Shown one piece after another: positions 1-7,366 of a stretch of DNA of 11,993 bases. Each line of letters opens with the position of its first letter. The first letter of the stretch is position 1. The notes below the pieces were generated by a model. That model had not been told where the DNA came from, did no database searches, and was given only the letters and a program-made list of their open reading frames with translations. A program made the position numbers and the translations under genes. The stretch comes from DATGQT01 sp033720695. GTDB taxonomy: Bacteria; Bacteroidota; Rhodothermia; Rhodothermales; Rubricoccaceae. Location of the stretch: NCBI GenBank assembly GCA_033720695.1, contig JAWWCA010000114.1:1-11993 (forward strand), in the 5' to 3' direction.

Positions 1-45
1 ACGGCGCTACCCTCGGCGTCCCCGATCTCCGAGCCCGCGTCCCCC

Positions 46-1131
46 ATGCCCCGCGTCGGCGTCCTCCTGGTGCTCCTCGCCGTCGCCGCCCTCACGGTCG
101 GCGCCCGCGCCCAGCCCCGCGCCGCCGACGGCGCCGCGCCGCCCTCGCCGTCGCTGCGCTTCCCGACCGACCACGAGGCGCTCCTCTCCGCCGAGCCGGC
201 GCGGTTCTACCAGGGGCTCGAGCGCAACTACGGCCGCCAGCGGGAGTGGTCCTGGGAGGGCGGCACCTACGGCTACTGCCGGAACGCGCGGCGCACGCCC
301 GTGGGCTGGCGCTACACCCGCTTCCACGAGGGCATCGACATCGCCCCCCGCCGCCGCGACGCCGACGGCGAGCCGCTCGACGAGGTCCGCTCCGTGGACG
401 ACGGCCGCGTCGTCTACGTCAACGCCAACCCCCGGGCGTCCGACTACGGCCGCTACGTCGTCGTGGAGCATGCGTGGGAGGGGAGCCCATTCTACTCGCT
501 CTACGCCCACCTCGCTTCGACGTCCGTCCGCAACGGGCAGCGGGTGCAGCGGGGCGACCGCCTCGGCGTCCTGGGCTACTCCGGAAGCGGCCTCGACCGC
601 GAGCGGGCGCACCTCCACTTCGAGGTCAACCTCCTCCTCAACGAGCACTTCTGGGCGTGGCGCGACGCCCGGCGCCCGCGCTGGCCGGCCACGCACGGCC
701 GCTACCACGGCTACAACCTGGCGGGGATCTCGCCGGCCGAGCTCCTCGTGCGGAGCCGGGAGCCGGGGTTCTCCATCACCGCGTGGCTGGCCGAGGAGGA
801 GGCCGAGGTGACCGCCCTCGCCACCGCGGGTCCGCCGCCCGAGCTGCTGGCCCGGTACCCGTGGCTGTGCCGCTCCTGCGAGGGCGCGCCGCCCGACTGG
901 GCGCCGTCGTGGGAGGTCGGCTTCACGCGCGGCGGGCGGCCCGTCAGCGTCGAGCCGCGCGAGCGGCCCGTCGCCGAGGTGGCGCTCGGCCGCGTGGACG
1001 GGATCCTCACGGCCGACTACCGGGAGGCACGGTTCCTCACGCGCCGAGGGCCCGGCGCCGACCTCAACCGCAGCGGCCGGCTCATGCTCTCCCTCCTCTT
1101 CGCCCGGCCCGACCGGGTGCCGACGTGGTGA
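46..1131 (+). CDS. Secreted M23-family metallopeptidase (LytM/lysostaphin type)
   Basis: A 361-residue protein with an N-terminal signal peptide (hydrophobic residues about 5-20, likely cleaved after the ARAQ at 21-23). The M23 zinc site is complete: HEGID gives H94 and D98, the YAHL motif gives H155, and HLHFEVN gives H189 and H191. The catalytic domain spans about residues 85-200. M23 enzymes usually cut peptide cross-links in peptidoglycan, so a periplasmic or exported cell-wall hydrolase is the natural reading; substrate specificity cannot be told. Residues 215-361 match nothing I recognise and contain a CRSC cysteine pair near 275-278. The frame is open to the left edge, but the ATG at 46 starts a good signal peptide. 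The gene converges with the nuclease gene, with 18 bp between the stops and no room for a terminator. Confidence 0.9.
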   Translation: MPRVGVLLVLLAVAALTVGARAQPRAADGAAPPSPSLRFPTDHEALLSAEPARFYQGLERNYGRQREWSWEGGTYGYCRNARRTPVGWRYTRFHEGIDIAPRRRDADGEPLDEVRSVDDGRVVYVNANPRASDYGRYVVVEHAWEGSPFYSLYAHLASTSVRNGQRVQRGDRLGVLGYSGSGLDRERAHLHFEVNLLLNEHFWAWRDARRPRWPATHGRYHGYNLAGISPAELLVRSREPGFSITAWLAEEEAEVTALATAGPPPELLARYPWLCRSCEGAPPDWAPSWEVGFTRGGRPVSVEPRERPVAEVALGRVDGILTADYREARFLTRRGPGADLNRSGRLMLSLLFARPDRVPTW

Positions 1132-1149
1132 CGGCGCGGGCCGACGGGG

Positions 1150-2766
1150 TCAGCGGACGCGCGTGATGCGGCGGGCCGCCGAGGGGCCGCCCGGCGAGGT
1201 GGCGCGGACGAGGTAGGGGCCGCTCGGCCAGCCGGCCGTGTCGAGACGGAGCGGGTGCGGCCCGGCGTCGAGGAGCCCGTCGTGGAGGACGGCGACGCGC
1301 CGGCCGAGCGTGTCGTAGACGGCGACGGTGACGTGACCGGGGCTGTCGAGCCGCAGCGTGACGCGGGTCCCGTCGCGGAACGGGTTGGGCGCGGGGGGCG
1401 AGAGGGCGAGGCGCGTGGGCGGAGGGGCCGTCCCGGCGCTCGGGTCGAGAGGGCCAGCGGACTGCGCGTCGTTGAGGGCGCCGGGCGAGGCCGGGGCGGG
1501 CGGCTGCCACGTGAAGTCGGCGTAGGAGCGGCCGGTGCCGGTGAGCTGCAGGGCGTGGCCCACGGGCGTGCTCCCCGTCTCCTCGACGCCGATGTCGACG
1601 CTCGTTTCCCCGGCGAGGGGGCCGTCCGACGCGGTGAGCAGGCCCTCGTAGGAGAGGAACTGCACCACCGCGTCGTCGGGGTCCAGGAGGGCGAGCCCGT
1701 CTGGGGCGCCGTTCTGGAGGCCGGCGATGGGGAACCAGCGCGCCCCGAGCCCCTGGGCCTCGTTGTCGATCACGCCGCTGAGCGCGACGGTGTCGTAGAC
1801 GCCGCCGCCGTTGCCGTTGTAGAGCACGAGGCGCCAGCCCGCGAGGTCGAGCCCCGCCGGCCCGGCGATCTCGACGCCCTCGCCGGTGTCGGTGGAGACG
1901 TTGTCGTAGTGGATCTCGTTGACCCACACGTCGGCGTCGCCCGGGTCGCCCCCGCCCCCGCCGGTGCCCTCTCCGTAGGCGCGGCGGGCGAGCGTGGTGT
2001 CGAGGATGAATGGGTTGGGCGTCCCCTGTAGCTGTGCGATGAACCGGTTGCGGTCCGCCTCGAACCAGGTCACCGGATCCTGGGCGTGCCAGGCGAGGAG
2101 GTCCTCGCGCTGGACCTCGAAGAAGCCAGGCTCGGTCTGCGCACCGTAAATGGTGTAGAAGTAGAAGACGGCGCGGGCGGCGTTGCCGGCGTGGTCCTCG
2201 CGCGGCTCGAAGCGGCCGTCGTAGGCGGCGTCCGGGTGCTCGTTGTCCTTCTCGCTCCACTCGTCAACGAAGGCGGGCGGGACGGTGGAGCGGCTCTGGT
2301 CGAGACGGTACCACGCGTCGGTCTCCGCGTCGGGGATCTCCGCGAAGGGGTGGTTGCTCCGCGCCGAGTTGACGACGTCGCGCGTCGGGAAGAGGTGGTG
2401 GAGGTCGCTCCGCGCCGGCTCCGCGGCCGACCCGCGCGACTGCGGCCACGTGTGCTCGGTGTTGATGCCCTGGAGGAACGCGTCGTACGAGGGGTCGGCT
2501 CCGGGCGTGAGGCTGATGGTGTAGCCCGAGTAGACGCCTCGGAGGCCGCCGTTGCGGTCCTGCTCCCACTGGAAGATCACGTCGCGCGCCAGGTCGTAGC
2601 CCAGCGTGGCCTGTGGGGTGAACGCGGCGCGGAGGGCGTCGACGAGCGCCTCCCCCTCGAGGTCGGGGAAGATGGGGTACTGGGGGACGGACTGGGCCCG
2701 CGCGGGGACGCAGGCGCAGAGCAGAGCGAGCGCGACCAGCGCGCCCGCACAGCGGCGACGGAGCAT
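1150..2766 (-). CDS. Secreted endonuclease I with lamin-tail-like module and type IX sorting domain
   Basis: A 538-residue extracellular nuclease. The ATG at 2766 is chosen because it begins a signal peptide (MLRRRCAGALVALALL, AxA-like site before Q25); the open frame continues upstream to 2991 without protein-like sequence. The endonuclease I domain covers about 30-260, with the NTEHTWPQS motif at 102-110 (H105 the likely general base) and DLHHLFPTRD at 121-130. A Gly-rich linker near 265-275 leads to a lamin-tail-like beta module at about 281-435 (VNEIHYDN, then QNGAPDG). Residues about 454-538 form a Por-type sorting domain: PNPF, VAVYDTLGR, then GPYLVR near the end. This order resembles ExeM-like extracellular nucleases. 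The likely role is degrading external DNA for nutrients or biofilm turnover, exported by Sec and then T9SS to the surface or medium. It is divergent from the TagO-like gene. Confidence 0.9.
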   Translation of the reverse strand: MLRRRCAGALVALALLCACVPARAQSVPQYPIFPDLEGEALVDALRAAFTPQATLGYDLARDVIFQWEQDRNGGLRGVYSGYTISLTPGADPSYDAFLQGINTEHTWPQSRGSAAEPARSDLHHLFPTRDVVNSARSNHPFAEIPDAETDAWYRLDQSRSTVPPAFVDEWSEKDNEHPDAAYDGRFEPREDHAGNAARAVFYFYTIYGAQTEPGFFEVQREDLLAWHAQDPVTWFEADRNRFIAQLQGTPNPFILDTTLARRAYGEGTGGGGGDPGDADVWVNEIHYDNVSTDTGEGVEIAGPAGLDLAGWRLVLYNGNGGGVYDTVALSGVIDNEAQGLGARWFPIAGLQNGAPDGLALLDPDDAVVQFLSYEGLLTASDGPLAGETSVDIGVEETGSTPVGHALQLTGTGRSYADFTWQPPAPASPGALNDAQSAGPLDPSAGTAPPPTRLALSPPAPNPFRDGTRVTLRLDSPGHVTVAVYDTLGRRVAVLHDGLLDAGPHPLRLDTAGWPSGPYLVRATSPGGPSAARRITRVR

Positions 2767-2788
2767 GGGGTGGTGGGGTCCTGGGCCG

Positions 2789-2796
2789 GGAAAATA
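2789..2796 (-). promoter_or_regulatory. Possible -7 box for the nuclease gene
   Basis: On the minus strand the bases read TATTTTCC, resembling the Bacteroidota TAnnTTTG -7 element, 22 bp before the chosen ATG at 2766. No clear -33 TTG is present at the usual spacing, so this rests on the box and its position only. Confidence 0.25.
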
Positions 2797-2923
2797 CCGA
2801 TTCCTCAGACTTTGTGGGTTACGTCGCGTTGAACCCGGTCGGTCTTCACATGGCGGGAGATGGGGACTTTCCGAGCCCGACAGCGTCTGGGTGGGGATTC
2901 GCTCCGCCTCTTCCCACCCTGTG

Positions 2924-3457
2924 ATGCACCGCCTCCTCTGCCTCGTCCTTGTGCTCGCCGTCGGCTGCGCGCCCGATGCGCCGGAGGGCACACCGACTGG
3001 GGCGCTTGAGGAGGAGCTTGAGGAGGAAGGGTGGCGCGTCCACGTGGCCGGGCCGGAGGCCGGAGGGGATCACCCCGGCTCCGTCCTCCTCACCCGACGC
3101 GCGGAGGACGACGGCGTGGGCGGCTACCGCCCCCGGCTCGTCCTCGGCTGCGAGGAGGGCGTGACGCAGGCGTACGTGGAGTGGGGCACCCCGCTCGGGG
3201 CCGACACCCTGTCGGTCGTCTACCGCGTGGACGGCGGGGAGGCGCGGACCGCCCGCTGGCCGGTCTCCACCGACGGCGAGGCCGCCGGGCTGTGGACCGA
3301 CCGCACGAGCGTCCCGTTCATCCGCGCCCTCGCCGGCCGCGACCTCCTCACCCTGGAGGTGGCGCCGCGTGACGGGCCACCCGTCACGAGCCGCCTCGAA
3401 GTGGGCGCCCTCGACAGCCTCGTCGCGCAGGTGCAGGAGCGGTGTGGCTGGCCATGA
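2924..3457 (+). CDS. TagO/VasI-like lipoprotein
   Basis: A 177-residue predicted lipoprotein. The ATG at 2924 gives a short type II signal peptide with lipobox LAVGC (C15). The open frame runs upstream to 2606 but that part overlaps the nuclease gene and lacks protein character; a GTG at 2921 is an alternative start. An acidic stretch (EEELEEEGW, about 29-37) follows. Residues 70-176 show the pattern I associate with the T6SS-associated TagO/VasI family (PF11319): a C at 76, VVYRVDGG at 98-105, RWPVSTDG at 111-118, a W at 124, and CGW at 174-176. C76 and C174 are likely disulphide partners. No type VI secretion gene is visible, so a T6SS role is not supported here; many such proteins are orphans. 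Family assignment is from memory of the pattern. Confidence 0.65.
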   Translation: MHRLLCLVLVLAVGCAPDAPEGTPTGALEEELEEEGWRVHVAGPEAGGDHPGSVLLTRRAEDDGVGGYRPRLVLGCEEGVTQAYVEWGTPLGADTLSVVYRVDGGEARTARWPVSTDGEAAGLWTDRTSVPFIRALAGRDLLTLEVAPRDGPPVTSRLEVGALDSLVAQVQERCGWP

Positions 3458-3459
3458 GA

Positions 3460-3489
3460 AACGCCCCACACGATGCCGTGCAGGGCGTT
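3460..3489. terminator. Bidirectional hairpin between lipoprotein gene and tRNA-Lys
   Basis: A 7-bp outer stem AACGCCC/GGGCGTT encloses a 2x2 internal loop and a 4-bp inner stem CACG/CGTG with an ATGC loop. It begins 3 bp after the lipoprotein stop and ends 6 bp from the tRNA-Lys 3' end on the opposite strand, so it can serve both transcripts. The minus-strand exit reads GTTTCTC, a weak U-tract; the plus side has none. Confidence 0.6.
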
Positions 3490-3495
3490 CTGGGG

Positions 3496-3569
<74 letters not shown>

Positions 3570-3573
3570 AAGA

Positions 3574-3581
3574 GCAATCTA
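3574..3581 (-). promoter_or_regulatory. Possible -7 box for tRNA-Lys
   Basis: The minus strand reads TAGATTGC, close to TAnnTTTG, and ends 4 bp before the first tRNA base. A TTTG lies further upstream, but the gap of about 25 bp is longer than the usual 19-21, so the -33 match is poor. Confidence 0.35.
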
Positions 3582-3643
3582 CGGCGACGGCCCCCGTCGG
3601 TTCTGGCAAACGGCGGTGAAGAGACACCGGGTCGGCCGTGTGG

Positions 3644-4201
3644 CTACTCGAACATCACCGGGAAGTCGATGTCGACGTCGATCTCGTCGCTCGTGGCGTC
3701 GTTGCCGGTCTTCGGCTCCTCGTCGAAGTGGTAGAGGACGACGTTGAGCGTGCCGTCGCCGGCGGCCGCGGCGTCCACCGCGACCTGAAACTGGAGGCCG
3801 ACGTCGAAGCCGTTGGCGTCCTCGTCCGTGACCGTAACGGAGCCCGACGGGGCGAGGGTGTAGCGGAAGAGGTGCTCCTCGGCTTCCTCCTCGACCTCCT
3901 CGGTGATGTCTTCGTCGTTGATCGTGTCGCGGAGCTCGATCGAGCCGTCGTAGGTGGCGCCGGCCTGGAGCGCAGCACGCGACGGGGAGAACGTGATCCC
4001 GGCGCCGTCGCCGTCCGGGTCGCTGGCCGTGATGGTGACGGTGTCGGAGGCGTCGGCCGTGTTCACGAGGGTGAGGGTCACCTCCGTGACCAGCTCCTCC
4101 TCACCGGGTCCGATGGGATCCGGCTCATTGGTGTCGCAGCCGGCGAAGGCGAGAGCGACGGCGAGGAAGGCGAACGTGGTGTTCCGGATGGGGGGGGTCA
4201 T
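3644..4201 (-). CDS. Acidic lipoprotein following the TonB receptor
   Basis: A 185-residue predicted lipoprotein with a type II signal peptide and lipobox AFAGC (C22). The mature part is very acidic. It contains DPDGDG at about 62-67, a Glu cluster (EEVEEEAEEH) near 101-110 and a Thr/Val-rich beta character, suggesting a small beta-sandwich on the outer or periplasmic face of the outer membrane. I recognise no named domain; similar lipoproteins occur beside TonB receptors in Bacteroidota. It starts 21 bp after the receptor stop on the same strand, so the two are very probably co-transcribed and it may be a receptor accessory or metal-binding co-lipoprotein (inference). There is no Shine-Dalgarno sequence. 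A weak 5-bp hairpin at 3614-3629 downstream could end the operon. Confidence 0.75.
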   Translation of the reverse strand: MTPPIRNTTFAFLAVALAFAGCDTNEPDPIGPGEEELVTEVTLTLVNTADASDTVTITASDPDGDGAGITFSPSRAALQAGATYDGSIELRDTINDEDITEEVEEEAEEHLFRYTLAPSGSVTVTDEDANGFDVGLQFQVAVDAAAAGDGTLNVVLYHFDEEPKTGNDATSDEIDVDIDFPVMFE

Positions 4202-4222
4202 AGGGGTTGGGATAAAGGGGGA

Positions 4223-6589
4223 CTAGTTGCTGAGCCGGCCGAAGGGGAGGCTCACGCGGAGCACCACATTCCGGCCGGGCTCGTCGATGAAGTAGCGGAA
4301 GCGACTGAGGTAGTCGCGGTAGCGGACGTCGAAGAGGTTCTGCACGCCGAGGGCGAGGCGGATGGGCTGCCCGCGGAGGTCCACCTCTGCGCCGACGCGG
4401 AGGTCAGTGAGGGTGTAGGCGTCAGGGATCGGGGCGGGCTCGTAGGCGCCGGGCTGGAGGCGGTCCTGCTGCGTCACGTGCTGCACCTGCGCCTCGAGGT
4501 AGGGGAGCCGGAACGGCCCGAGGCCGTCGGCGTGGAGCCGCGCCCGCGCGCCGAACCGGTCCGAGGGCATCCCGTAGAGGGGGCCGTCGAGGTCGAGGTT
4601 GTCGGCGCGGAGGAGCGAGGCGGAGAGGCCGAGGTCGAGGTGGTGCAGCGGGCGGAGCTCCACCTGCGCGTCGAGGCCCTGCAGGAGCGCATCGTCCTGG
4701 ACGTAGTCGAAGGTGGGGAACGTGCCGCGGATCGTGACCGTGGGCTCGGGCGCCTCGAGGAGGTAGACGTAGTCGGCGACGCGGTTGGCGTAGACGTTGA
4801 CCTCGCCGGAGGCGACGGCGCTCTCGTGGCGGAGCGTGGCGCTGAGGTCGAGGCTCCGCTCGGGCGTGAGGGCGTCATCGCCCCGCTCGAAGCGGGCCGA
4901 GCCGTGGTGCACGCCGAAGGCGTAGAGCTCGTTGACGCCGGGCGGCCGCCACGCCGTCCCCGCGTTCGCCGCCACCGACCACGCCTCGTCGAGCCGGTAG
5001 AGCGCGCCGAGGGCGGCCGAGACGCTCGCGTACTGGTGCGTGCGGCGGTCGAACGAGCGGGTCCCGTAGTCGAACGGGTACGCCACCATCCAGCGGGCGT
5101 CGAGCCGCGCGCCCGCGTCGAGGGAGAGGCGGTCGGTCGCCAGCCAGGTCTCGCGCGCGAAGGCGCCCCCGGTCCAGGCCGTGAAGTTGGGGATGAGATA
5201 GCCCGAGGCCCCGTTCTCGTTGCCCTGCTGCATCAGGCTCACGCCGACGGCCCCGAAGAGGCGCCCGAGCGGGCGGTGCTCGAGGCGCGCGTCGAGGGTA
5301 TGCGTGATGAGGGTGAGGTCGAAGGCGGGGCGGTCCCCGAGCGCCGCGAGGGAGTCGTTGAAGGGCCGGTGCGCGTCGAACTCGCGGCGGTGGTTCCGCT
5401 GGAGCCCGTACTGCACCTCGGCGTGGCCGATCCCGAGGTCGTAGCGCCCGAGGAGCGAGGCGACGTCGTGCGTGACGGCCTGCTTCGGTGCCTCGATCTC
5501 GTAGGAGAACCGGTAGTCCCAGTTGGGGTCGGGCCCGCCGCGCTCGATGATCTCCTGGAGGTTGCGGGCGTTGCCGAAGTGGGAGCCCTTGTAGATGCCG
5601 AGCTCGGTGTCGTAGCGGCGGAGGCGGGCCTCCAGGCCGAGGCGCCCGCGCGTGTAGCCGACGACGGCCTCGCCGCTGGCCTCGCGGAAGGCCGAGTTGC
5701 GGATGACGAAGTCGGGCGTGCGGCCGTCGCCGGCGCGGCGGAACGAGCCGCGGACGCGCCAGGCGAGGCCGGGCACGGCGGCGGTCGCCCCTTCGAGGAG
5801 GAGCGAGCCGGCGCCCTGGCCGCTGTTCGAGAACGCGTTCGCCGTCACCCGCCCACCCACGCCGGGGAGCACGGGGAGCGGCCGGTCCACGAGCCGGACC
5901 ACGCCGCCGATGGCGCCGACGCCGTACTCGACGCCCGCGGCGCCCTTGATCACCTCGATCTGGTTGGGCGCGAAGGGGTCGATCTCGGGCGCGTGCTCGC
6001 CGCCCCACTGCTGCCCCTCCTGCGCGATGCCGTTGTTGAGGACGACGACGCGGTCGGAGTGGAGCCCGCGCACGACGGGCTTCGAGATGGAGGGGCCCGT
6101 CGTGAGGGCCGTGACGCCGTTGAGGCTGGCGAGCGTCTCGCCGAGCGTCTGGCCGCGCAGCTCGTCCAGCTCCTCGGCCTCCAGCCGTTCGACGGCCCGC
6201 ACGTCGCGCGTGAGCGCTTCGAGCGCGGCGTCGGCTTCCACATCGACCTCCTCGAGCTCCAGCGCCTCTGGCGTGAGCGCCACGTCGAGCGTCGCGAGGG
6301 CGGCGTCGAGGTCGACCGTCCGCACCTCCGGCGTATAGCCGACGAACCGGACCACGACCTCCAGCGCCTGCTGGGGCAGCGCGTCGAGGCGGTAGTGGCC
6401 GTGGGCATCCGTTGCCGTGCCACGCCCGAGGGCGGGGGCCGAGACCGTCGCGCCAGGGAGGGGCGCGCCGGTGGCGGCATCGGTGACGGTGCCGGCGAGG
6501 ACGGCGGGAGACGATTGCGCGTGCGCGGCGGCGCCGAACCCTAGGAGGAGGGCGAGGCCCACGGCAGGCAGGCAGAGTCGGTTCAGCAT
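4223..6589 (-). CDS. TonB-dependent outer-membrane receptor, probably for a metal such as zinc
   Basis: A 788-residue outer-membrane receptor. The ATG at 6589 gives a signal peptide (MLNRLCLPAVGLALLLGFGA, cleavage after AHA about residue 24); frame further upstream lacks protein character. Residues about 29-105 form a carboxypeptidase-regulatory-like beta domain (AGTVTDAATGAPLPGATVS). A TonB-box-like EEVDVEA lies at 113-119. The plug, about 125-237, contains VVRGLHSDRV (172-181), the GEHAPEIDPF motif (197-206) and IEVIKGAAGVEYG. The rest is the 22-strand barrel, ending FGRLSN. The WG.EHAPEIDPF plug pattern and a VHHG barrel segment resemble metal (ZnuD-like or copper) receptors more than SusC, which is longer. 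It lies downstream of a His-rich small protein and upstream of a lipoprotein. The substrate is inferred, not shown. Confidence 0.9.
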   Translation of the reverse strand: MLNRLCLPAVGLALLLGFGAAAHAQSSPAVLAGTVTDAATGAPLPGATVSAPALGRGTATDAHGHYRLDALPQQALEVVVRFVGYTPEVRTVDLDAALATLDVALTPEALELEEVDVEADAALEALTRDVRAVERLEAEELDELRGQTLGETLASLNGVTALTTGPSISKPVVRGLHSDRVVVLNNGIAQEGQQWGGEHAPEIDPFAPNQIEVIKGAAGVEYGVGAIGGVVRLVDRPLPVLPGVGGRVTANAFSNSGQGAGSLLLEGATAAVPGLAWRVRGSFRRAGDGRTPDFVIRNSAFREASGEAVVGYTRGRLGLEARLRRYDTELGIYKGSHFGNARNLQEIIERGGPDPNWDYRFSYEIEAPKQAVTHDVASLLGRYDLGIGHAEVQYGLQRNHRREFDAHRPFNDSLAALGDRPAFDLTLITHTLDARLEHRPLGRLFGAVGVSLMQQGNENGASGYLIPNFTAWTGGAFARETWLATDRLSLDAGARLDARWMVAYPFDYGTRSFDRRTHQYASVSAALGALYRLDEAWSVAANAGTAWRPPGVNELYAFGVHHGSARFERGDDALTPERSLDLSATLRHESAVASGEVNVYANRVADYVYLLEAPEPTVTIRGTFPTFDYVQDDALLQGLDAQVELRPLHHLDLGLSASLLRADNLDLDGPLYGMPSDRFGARARLHADGLGPFRLPYLEAQVQHVTQQDRLQPGAYEPAPIPDAYTLTDLRVGAEVDLRGQPIRLALGVQNLFDVRYRDYLSRFRYFIDEPGRNVVLRVSLPFGRLSN

Positions 6590-6699
6590 CACGAGTGGGT
6601 CCTGATCCGCGCGCCGCAGTGCCGGAGGCGTCCGGTGTGCGGCCACGCTGAGCCCGGGACGGGGAGGCCGGTCGCCTCGCCGCGCCCCGGCGTGCAGAA

Positions 6700-6737
6700 C
6701 GCCGCCGCACCCGCCACAAACGTCGGGTGTGGCGGCG
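6700..6737. other. Strong intergenic hairpin between His-rich gene and TonB receptor gene
   Basis: A 14-bp stem (6700-6713 with 6724-6737, one G-T wobble) and 10-base loop begins 6 bp after the His-rich gene stop and lies 110 bp ahead of the receptor start. The same bases can form a competing perfect 8-bp stem CCGCCACA/TGTGGCGG (6711-6718 with 6728-6735). There is no T-tract, so it may be an attenuator, a partial terminator or an mRNA stability element. Confidence 0.5.
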
Positions 6738-6743
6738 GGCGGA

Positions 6744-7115
6744 TCAGGCCCGTGGCGGGCCGCGACTCGAGTACCCGAGGACACCGCTCAGCGCCGCCCG
6801 CGAGGTGAGCTCCGTGAAGGGCTGGACCCAGGGGGCCGGTGGCAGAACGGCCACCGGCACCGCGGCGAGCTTGGCGTTGACGACCTGGCAGAGCACGCAC
6901 TGGAGGTCCAGCCCGACAGGCTCCGGGCACGGCGCGTCGGCCTCGGCGCCGTGCGTCTCCATCGCAGCGTGGTGGTGGTGCCCGGCGGCGGTGTGCGCGG
7001 CACGCTCGGCCGCGCGTTCCTGCGCGTGGTGCGTCTCGTGCAGCCACGGCCCGGCCAGCCCGCCGAGCGCGAACACGGCGAGGAGGAAGAGGCTGCGGAT
7101 GGGCGTGTGCTGCAT
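6744..7115 (-). CDS. Small His/Cys-rich exported protein, DUF2946-like
   Basis: A 123-residue protein with an N-terminal hydrophobic signal or anchor (about 7-22). The following part is rich in metal ligands: H26, H29, H30, H41, a run of four histidines at 46-49, H55, then C63 and a CVLC pair (C73, C76). A second moderately hydrophobic stretch spans about 81-96, and the tail reads YSSRGPP. Histidine-rich middle, a CxxC and an RxPP ending fit the small DUF2946 proteins that often neighbour copper or zinc TonB receptors; this is pattern recall, not a search. It is first in the minus-strand operon, 154 bp before the receptor, with a strong hairpin between. A periplasmic metal buffer or carrier is the likely role. 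Zn, Cu or Ni cannot be told apart. Confidence 0.75.
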   Translation of the reverse strand: MQHTPIRSLFLLAVFALGGLAGPWLHETHHAQERAAERAAHTAAGHHHHAAMETHGAEADAPCPEPVGLDLQCVLCQVVNAKLAAVPVAVLPPAPWVQPFTELTSRAALSGVLGYSSRGPPRA

Positions 7116-7166
7116 GGAACCGCTGCGGATGTTCGGCTGAACGCGGCAGAGAGCCGAGGGGTCCGG

Positions 7167-7186
7167 GGGGCAGGTAACATAGCCCC
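7167..7186. promoter_or_regulatory. Candidate operator and -7 box for the His-rich/receptor operon
   Basis: GGGGC and GCCCC form a 5-bp inverted repeat around the AT-richer centre AGGTAACATA. On the minus strand this centre contains TATGTTAC (7174-7181), similar to TAnnTTTG, about 58 bp ahead of the His-rich gene start. A repressor such as a Zur/Fur-family protein could bind here, but in GC-rich DNA such a repeat may be chance. Confidence 0.2.
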
Positions 7187-7339
7187 GTCTTCGTGGTCGG
7201 CAGCCTCGACCGCACCCGCGCTGAGGCCTAGGGGTGGGGACGACAGGCTGGCGTCTCCCCGGCTCGAGGTCACCGGCTGACGCGCGCGGTCCAGCTTCAG
7301 CAGAGCGCCCGGGGGGCTGCGAAGCGCGCGGGACGCCGG

Positions 7340-7347
7340 TAACTTCA
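7340..7347 (+). promoter_or_regulatory. Possible -7 box for the ABC transporter operon
   Basis: TAACTTCA resembles TAnnTTTG and ends 19 bp before the ATPase ATG. No -33 TTG was found at the expected distance. Confidence 0.25.
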
Positions 7348-7366
7348 GATCTGCCTGCTTCTGCCC

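Larger units (their letters stand above)
7116..7366. other. Divergent regulatory region between the two putative metal-uptake operons
   Basis: This 251-bp gap separates the ATG of the His-rich gene (-) from that of the ABC ATPase (+), so it must hold both promoters. The hexamer GGTAAC occurs twice in the same orientation (7173-7178 and 7338-7343), each inside a candidate -7 box. A short hairpin GGGGA/TCCCC (7236-7240 with 7256-7260) sits in the ATPase leader side. No known riboswitch was recognised. Confidence 0.5.

Noticed and set aside
1132..1149. Terminator between the converging M23 and nuclease genes
   Set aside because: The gap is only 18 bp and shows no convincing inverted repeat.
2606..2923. 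N-terminal extension of the TagO-like lipoprotein gene
   Set aside because: It overlaps the nuclease gene start on the other strand, lacks protein character, and would bury the lipoprotein signal peptide.
3638..6544. A 968-codon open frame on the plus strand opposite the TonB receptor
   Set aside because: It is Val/Glu/Arg/Gly-rich with no recognisable domain or signal. It mirrors the receptor gene, and long antisense frames are expected in DNA with very high GC at third codon positions.
4223..6589. SusC-type polysaccharide receptor
   Set aside because: The protein is about 200 residues shorter than typical SusC, no SusD gene is adjacent, and the plug motif and His-rich neighbour point to a metal or small ligand.
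6590..6784. N-terminal extension of the TonB receptor frame
   Set aside because: It overlaps the end of the His-rich gene and the hairpin, and the signal peptide starts at 6589.
7141..7260. Possible cobalamin riboswitch on the minus strand, because ACCTGCC occurs before the receptor operon
   Set aside because: Only the last bases of the B12 box match. The other conserved elements (GCCACTG and the CCCGCNACTG-type segment) are absent.
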